Shown: in pieces, positions 31,840 to 36,245 of the stretch | How the letters are laid out: each line of letters begins with the position of its first letter | How positions within the stretch are numbered: the first letter of the stretch is position 1 | Assembly: GCA_964385995.1 (NCBI GenBank) | Contig: CAYLRF010000009.1 | Coordinates: 1-36,245, forward strand | Origin: CAYLRF01 sp964385995 | Lineage (GTDB): Bacteria; Bacillota; Clostridia; Lachnospirales; Lachnospiraceae | Length of the DNA stretch: 36,245 bases | Direction of reading: 5' to 3' | Position numbers and translations under genes: made by a program | Notes under the pieces: model-generated | Told to the model about the DNA's origin: nothing | What the model saw: only the letters and a program-made list of their open reading frames with translations | Databases searched by the model: none

Positions 31840-32508
31840 TTGGACTTTCGTCATGAATGGAAGATAGAGATTTCTCCCGCCGACCATGTGGCCCTAAGGA
31901 GCCGTCTCAGGTATCTGATGGAGAACGACCCGCACGCGACCGAAGGAAAATATCGCGTGCGAAGCCTGTATTTTGACACGCCGAAAGATAAGGCGCTGCG
32001 GGAGAAGATAAACGGAGTTGACAGGCGGGAGAAATTCCGTATCCGATATTATGACGGTGACACGAGCTTCATGCGACTCGAGAAGAAAAGCAAACAGTGC
32101 GGGATCAGTCAAAAAAGATCCGTGACAGTGACGGAAGATGAGGCGCGGCGAATCATCGGAGGCGATATCGGATGGATGCGCGCCGCCGATCCGCTGATAC
32201 GGGAACTGTATTTCAAGATGAGAACAGAGCGCCTCATGCCGAAGACCGTGGTCGACTATGTCAGGGAACCTTTTATCTGCCGTGCGGGCGACGTGAGAGT
32301 GACGTTTGACAGCTGCCTTAGAACCGGCCTTTTTAGCTCCGACTTTTTAAACGCGGCTTTGGTTACCGTGCCCGCGGGAGATGCGCCGATTCTTATGGAG
32401 GTGAAGTGGGGAGCGTTTCTGCCGGATGTGATCCGTGACGCCATACAGACGCCGGGACGCATGGCGCACTCGTTTTCAAAATACGCGGGATGTCGTATAT
32501 ACGGATAA
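31840..32508 (+). CDS. VTC-domain polyphosphate polymerase
   Basis: The 222-residue protein matches the VTC (vacuolar transporter chaperone) tunnel domain, which makes inorganic polyphosphate from ATP in other members. Typical features are FRHEWKIEIS at the start, YRVRSLYFDTP, EKFRIRYYDGDTSFMRLEKKSK with the basic tunnel residues, VVDYVREPF, DSCLRTGL and ILMEVKWGAFLPDVI. It starts with TTG, decided by the near-perfect AAAGGAGGTGA (31822-31832). It is first in an operon with a DUF4956 membrane protein and a carbohydrate-binding surface protein, a frequent grouping in Clostridia. Confidence 0.9.
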   Translation: MDFRHEWKIEISPADHVALRSRLRYLMENDPHATEGKYRVRSLYFDTPKDKALREKINGVDRREKFRIRYYDGDTSFMRLEKKSKQCGISQKRSVTVTEDEARRIIGGDIGWMRAADPLIRELYFKMRTERLMPKTVVDYVREPFICRAGDVRVTFDSCLRTGLFSSDFLNAALVTVPAGDAPILMEVKWGAFLPDVIRDAIQTPGRMAHSFSKYAGCRIYG

Positions 32509-32679
32509 TATGTGACACGCTTACCACGGTCAAAAACTTGGGTTGTCGTATATGCCGATGAATATGCGCGGTGTCAGGTGTCGAATGCGCCGGAAGCTAT
32601 ATATACGGCTGAACATGCGGTTTGCCTGCCGCGGTATCCGCTGATTATTAGGGACAGGTTTAATAAGGAGGGATTTATC

Positions 32680-33351
32680 ATGACTTTCAAGGACATTTTC
32701 AAATCGGGGTTTCTGGAGAACGTGACGAGCGTGAGCGTATTTGACATGGCGCTGGCGATGGTGCTCGCTTTCGGTATAGGGGTTTTCATTTTCCTCATAT
32801 ACAAAAAGACCTATACCGGAGTGATGTATTCCTCGTCGTTCGGCGTGACGCTGATTGCGCTCACGATGATTACCACGCTAGTGATTCTGGCGGTCACGTC
32901 AAATGTGGTGCTCTCCCTCGGCATGGTCGGCGCGCTGTCCATCGTCCGTTTCCGAACGGCCATCAAGGAGCCGCTTGACATCGCTTTCCTTTTCTGGTCC
33001 ATCGCCGCAGGTATAGTGCTCGCGGCGGGCATGATCCCGCTGGCGGTAATCGGCAGCGTCGTCATAGGGCTTATCCTACTCATATTCGTCAACAGGAAAT
33101 CCCACGCGAATCCTTTTATCGTGGTATTGCAATGCGAGGACAGTGAAAGTGAGCGCAGGGCCAAAGAGTTTCTCGAGAAAATGACGGGACGATGCTCGGT
33201 AAAAGGCAAGACGGTTCAAAAGGGCGCCGTCGAGCTGAATCTCGAAGTCCGGCTGAAAGACGATAACACGGATTTCATCAACGACCTCTCCGACATGGAG
33301 GGAGTAAAGAGCGCTGTCCTTGTAAGTTATAACGGCGAGTATACGGGATAA
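32680..33351 (+). CDS. DUF4956 family membrane protein
   Basis: The protein has 223 residues from ATG 32680, which follows AAGGAGGG. The frame is open upstream but carries no homology there. It has three or four membrane helices in the first 140 residues (about 20-40, 50-72, 80-100 and 105-135), including the family motif LGMVGALSIVRFRTAIKEP. A soluble C-terminal domain of about 80 residues follows. DUF4956 proteins commonly neighbour VTC polymerases and are thought to help polyphosphate synthesis or transport at the membrane, but the function is not proven. It lies 13 nt before the next gene. Confidence 0.88.
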   Translation: MTFKDIFKSGFLENVTSVSVFDMALAMVLAFGIGVFIFLIYKKTYTGVMYSSSFGVTLIALTMITTLVILAVTSNVVLSLGMVGALSIVRFRTAIKEPLDIAFLFWSIAAGIVLAAGMIPLAVIGSVVIGLILLIFVNRKSHANPFIVVLQCEDSESERRAKEFLEKMTGRCSVKGKTVQKGAVELNLEVRLKDDNTDFINDLSDMEGVKSAVLVSYNGEYTG

Positions 33352-33364
33352 GGAGGCGCATTTC

Positions 33365-35275
33365 ATGTCCACGCACAGACATATCGACGTTATCTGTTCG
33401 GTGATCGCGGCGCTCACCCTTGTCCTTACGATATTTTTTATGAACGGGGAGGCTCTCGGCATCTCGGTGATCGCGGATGAGGACGAAGCGGACGGGATGT
33501 TTACGGAGAATGATCTGACGGACGATTGGGATACGGCGGGCGCGACAGAAATCGTCCTCTCGGATAACGGGTGCTTGGTGAACGGGAACGGAGCTTACGC
33601 GAACGGAAATACGGTTACCGTCGTATACGCGGGCAGGTATGTCGTCTCCGGTTCGCTTTCCGACGGACAGATAGTCGTGGACGCGGACGGTGATGACAAG
33701 GTATGGCTCGGATTTGACAGTGTGTCCGTCCACATGGAGGATGACGCCGCGCTCAGGATCGAGCAAGCCGGCAAGGTATTTCTGACTTTAAAGGACGGCA
33801 CTGAGAATGTACTTTCATCCGGAGCCCTCTATAACAGCGCGGCGGTATCTGCGGGCGTGGACGGCGCCATCTATTCGCGGGATGACCTGACCGTGAACGG
33901 GGGCGGGTCTCTCACCGTAGAAACCAAGTACAGCCACGGTATCGTATGCAACGACGATATGGTATTTACGGGCGGCAATGTTACCGTAAAGGCACCGCGG
34001 GACGGGATCCACGCCAATGACAGCGTGCGAATAAAGGACTGCGAGCTTACCGTTTCGGCGGGAGATGACGGGATAACCGCGGCCAATGACGATGAGACGT
34101 CGTTTTTTCATATGGAATCCGGGAGACTTTCCATACCTGAATGTTATGAGGGGATAGAGGCGGTCGAGGTTAACGTCGCGGGCGGAACGATCGCCATCAC
34201 TCCGACGGACGACGGGATCAACGCGAACAGCTACGGCGGGAACGCGCAAATCTCGGTCACGGGAGGCGACATCACCGTAACCAATCCCACCGGTCGAGAC
34301 GCCGACGGTCTCGATTCCAATCATGACATCTTCATAAGCGGCGGCAGGCTCCTTATAAGTGTTGCAAATGACGGGAGCAGCTGCGCGCTGGATTACGCCG
34401 GGACGTGTAAGATAAGCGGCGGCACGGTGCTGGCCTGCGGCAGTGCCGGAATGGCGGAGGGATTTGACTCATCGTCCGAGCAGGGCTTTATCATGATGAA
34501 TACGTCGGCGTCTGACGGCACACAGGTAACGCTAAAAAACGAAAACGGAGACGTCCTCATCAGTGAGACGGTTCCCTGCGGCTTCTCTTCGCTTATCGCG
34601 AGCGCTCCCGGAATGAAGGTCGGAGACGTCTGCGGTTTGGTCATAGGTGATAAGGAGACAACGCTGACGGTGGATAACCAATCGACATCGTCCGGATTCG
34701 GAGGCGGTATGAGGCCGGGCGGCGGCAGATTTAAGGGGGATATATCTCCCACGGGCGGCACCGGGACAGAACCGGGCGGCGGTACCGGTGATACTTCATC
34801 TGATAATGCGGGAGCAAATCCCGTAAGCGGCGCGAATACGTCGCCTTCTGATTTTCGCGGAGCGGATTCGGCGGGCACAGCGGGCATGAACCGGTCAGCC
34901 GGTACGGACGGCAGTCAGGCGTCAGGCGCGGCCGCGAATACGTCGGATGAAACGTATTGGGAAAATCAGCCGCCCGCCGAACCGCCGCGAAATCCGGGGG
35001 ATACGCGTCTTCCCGCGGAAGGAATGACGGGCGATGAAACAACAGATGGCGGGGCCGCGGGCGGCGGGGACGGCATAACGGGCGCGGGTATGACGGGCGG
35101 AAGGGGCGGCAGAGACATGACAGGCATCCGTGACCAAGGCGCGGCCGGCGCGGCGGACGCGACAAACGACACGCCCTCCAACATTTCCGCCGAGACCATG
35201 ATCCCCGTCGGAATATCGGCCGCCGTTCTTCTCGCGGGCCTGGCCGTCGCTCTTTTTTACAGGCGAAGAGGGTGA
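33365..35275 (+). CDS. Carbohydrate-binding (Cthe_2159-type) surface protein
   Basis: The 636-residue protein has an N-terminal signal anchor (ICSVIAALTLVLTIFFMNG). A large beta-helix-like region (about 70-430) made of short repeats follows, such as GGSLTVETKYSHGIVCND, GGNVTVKAPRDGIHAND and SAGDDGITAAND. The GDDGI and DDGINAN turns recall the Ca-binding, pectin-binding Cthe_2159 family. A long Gly/Thr/Pro-rich low-complexity stretch (about 440-600) and a C-terminal membrane helix (ISAAVLLAGLAVALFY) with RRRG complete the protein. It is probably exposed on the cell surface and tethered at the C-terminus. The start follows AAGGAGGCG. It is the last gene of the VTC/DUF4956 operon. Confidence 0.88.
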   Translation: MSTHRHIDVICSVIAALTLVLTIFFMNGEALGISVIADEDEADGMFTENDLTDDWDTAGATEIVLSDNGCLVNGNGAYANGNTVTVVYAGRYVVSGSLSDGQIVVDADGDDKVWLGFDSVSVHMEDDAALRIEQAGKVFLTLKDGTENVLSSGALYNSAAVSAGVDGAIYSRDDLTVNGGGSLTVETKYSHGIVCNDDMVFTGGNVTVKAPRDGIHANDSVRIKDCELTVSAGDDGITAANDDETSFFHMESGRLSIPECYEGIEAVEVNVAGGTIAITPTDDGINANSYGGNAQISVTGGDITVTNPTGRDADGLDSNHDIFISGGRLLISVANDGSSCALDYAGTCKISGGTVLACGSAGMAEGFDSSSEQGFIMMNTSASDGTQVTLKNENGDVLISETVPCGFSSLIASAPGMKVGDVCGLVIGDKETTLTVDNQSTSSGFGGGMRPGGGRFKGDISPTGGTGTEPGGGTGDTSSDNAGANPVSGANTSPSDFRGADSAGTAGMNRSAGTDGSQASGAAANTSDETYWENQPPAEPPRNPGDTRLPAEGMTGDETTDGGAAGGGDGITGAGMTGGRGGRDMTGIRDQGAAGAADATNDTPSNISAETMIPVGISAAVLLAGLAVALFYRRRG

Positions 35276-35498
35276 CGGGAAGATACCCGTAAGTATTCTC
35301 ATGGTATGTATCGGACTTTGCTTATAAGTTCCCGCACAATCACTGAAATCGGAGGACGGGCTTATACAAAGATGTTAGCATGCGTGGCGACGGACTTGCC
35401 GCATATCTTAAGGCGCTCAGAAAAGTGATGAAGTGAATCTCAGGTGAGGCAAATGGATTAGGCAGGGAAACCCTTACATAAATTGAACATCCCGCAAT
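35276..35498 (+). other. Intergenic region, unassigned
   Basis: No open frame of note is present. The part at about 35374-35490 contains GGATTAGGCAGGGAAACCCT (35456-35475 region), which has a GGG/CCC inverted repeat, and several short purine-rich words. It looks like non-coding DNA that may belong to a mobile element boundary or a leader RNA, but I cannot identify it. Confidence 0.35.
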
Positions 35499-35547
35499 AA
35501 ACGGTAAAATTTCGGTTTGGAGCCGATGATTTTACCGTTTTTTATTT
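35499..35547 (+). terminator. Strong rho-independent terminator after the VTC operon
   Basis: AAACGGTAAAAT (35499-35510) pairs fully with ATTTTACCGTTT (35529-35540), with an inner TCGG/CCGA pairing in the loop, followed by a T-rich run (35538-35547). Confidence 0.88.
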
Positions 35548-35575
35548 TGCGAAATATTTAAATGCCGGGTATATG
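35547..35575 (+). promoter_or_regulatory. Candidate promoter of the recombinase gene
   Basis: TTGCGA (35547-35552) and TATATG (35570-35575) are spaced 17 bp apart and lie just upstream of the recombinase start. This is a sequence match only. Confidence 0.35.
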
Positions 35576-35598
35576 TCAGGCAGGAAAGGACAAAGAAC

Positions 35599-36213
35599 TT
35601 GGGGAATATATACGGATATGTCCGAGTCAGTTCCGGAGATCAAAATGAGGACAGACAGATGATTGCCATGCGCGAAGCGAAGGTTCCGACGAAAAATATT
35701 TTTGTGGATAAACAGTCAGGCAGGGATTTTGAGCGCCCCAAATATAAACGGATGGTCGGAAAATTAAAAAAGGATGACCTGCTTTATATCAAGAGTATCG
35801 ACCGACTCGGACGCAATTACGAGGAAATATTGAAGCAGTGGCGGATATTAACGAAGGAGAAAATGGTGGATATCGTCGTGCTTGATATGCCGCTTCTCGA
35901 CACGAGGCGGGGCAGAGATTTAATGGGAACTTTTTTAAGCGACATAGTCCTTCAGGTGCTTTCCTTTGTGGCGGAAAATGAGCGCACCAACATTCGAAAA
36001 AGGCAGGAGGAGGGAATAGCCGCGGCAAAAGCCAGAGGAATACGTTTCGGGAGACCGCCGAAACCGCTGCCGGAAAATTTTCACCGAGTCCGCGAATTAT
36101 GGGAAAACGGCGAAATCACCGGAACGGCCGCCGCGAAAGAATGCGGTATGCCGCTCTCGACTTTCAGATACCGGGCGGAAATTTGCGAAAAAGAAGATTG
36201 CCATAGGCGATGA
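35599..36213 (+). CDS. Small serine recombinase (resolvase/invertase type)
   Basis: The 204-residue protein has the catalytic Ser in IYGYVRVSSGDQNEDRQ, then DKQSGRDFERPKYKRM and SIDRLGRNYEEI with the conserved Arg pair. AENERTNIRKRQEEGIAAAKARG forms the long E-helix region, and a short C-terminal helix-turn-helix (GTAAAKECGMPLSTFRYRA) completes it. Such enzymes resolve or invert DNA at short sites. It starts with TTG behind AGGAAAGG (35582-35589). It is AT-richer than its neighbours, which hints at horizontal transfer. No transposase or recognisable res/inverted site lies within the window. The partner element may continue beyond the end. Confidence 0.92.
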   Translation: MGNIYGYVRVSSGDQNEDRQMIAMREAKVPTKNIFVDKQSGRDFERPKYKRMVGKLKKDDLLYIKSIDRLGRNYEEILKQWRILTKEKMVDIVVLDMPLLDTRRGRDLMGTFLSDIVLQVLSFVAENERTNIRKRQEEGIAAAKARGIRFGRPPKPLPENFHRVRELWENGEITGTAAAKECGMPLSTFRYRAEICEKEDCHRR

Positions 36214-36245
36214 TTTTACAGAAATGTGTACTTTTTTGTAAATGA

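Noticed and set aside
33278..35302. Several long minus-strand frames over the carbohydrate-binding protein
   Set aside because: GC-rich repeated codons keep the antisense frames open; the plus frame has an anchor, repeats, a membrane helix and a ribosome binding site.

Overview
The window looks like a chromosomal segment of a fairly GC-rich Gram-positive anaerobe of the class Clostridia, probably Lachnospiraceae or a close relative. This is inferred from gene content: tandem LytR-CpsA-Psr genes, a VanG/VanT-type pair, a VTC/DUF4956/Cthe_2159-type operon, strong AGGAGG-type ribosome binding sites and tRNAs without encoded CCA. The sequence is a scaffold with seven 100-N gaps. Three gaps (starting at 3674, 6208 and 27842) are flanked on both sides by the same 55 nt, so they are probably contig-end overlaps and not real missing DNA.

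Layout. 1-855: 3' end of a 23S rRNA gene, no recognisable 5S, a truncated tRNA-Asn, then tRNA-Tyr, initiator tRNA-Met and tRNA-Phe. 1051-1590: nitroreductase-family gene. 1616-2034: a dispersed repeat and a 38-bp x3 tandem repeat. 2130-5994: the four dTDP-L-rhamnose genes in the order rfbA-rfbC-rfbB-rfbD. 6373-13402: an envelope block with two LCP ligases, a cohesin-like surface protein, an HtrA/DegP protease and an alpha/beta hydrolase. 13582-14817 (minus): glyA. 15125-22089: a consensus promoter, tRNA-Gly(GCC) and an F-type ATP synthase operon, atpB-E-F-A-G-D-C. 22246-24150: a GtrA-like membrane protein and two minus-strand genes of unknown function. 24312-25170: a 193-bp palindromic tandem array and a 13-bp x8 minisatellite. 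25280-29162: a VanG-type D-Ala-D-Ser ligase and a VanT-type membrane serine racemase, the latter split by a false gap. 29235-30647: a PurF paralogue lacking the catalytic Cys. 30720-31481 (minus): an S1-domain protein. 31840-35275: an operon for a VTC-type polyphosphate polymerase, a DUF4956 membrane protein and a carbohydrate-binding surface protein. 35599-36213: a small serine recombinase.

Most notable result. The ATP synthase operon has no atpH (delta). Instead the alpha subunit carries an N-terminal extension of about 73 residues that reads like the C-terminal domain of delta (the part that binds subunit b), fused directly to alpha. The same operon encodes a c subunit with a predicted signal peptide and a hydrophilic linker of about 55 residues before its two-helix hairpin. 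Together these suggest a remodelled peripheral stalk and c-ring.

Other results. The VanG/VanT pair implies that this organism can make peptidoglycan precursors ending in D-Ala-D-Ser, but no VanXY or VanRS is in the window. A 33-bp double-box operator, with TTTNNTCAYAW boxes 22 bp apart and ACACAG between them, occurs upstream of both htrA and the VTC operon and suggests one shared response regulator. The rhamnose, LCP, HtrA and Van genes all concern the cell envelope.
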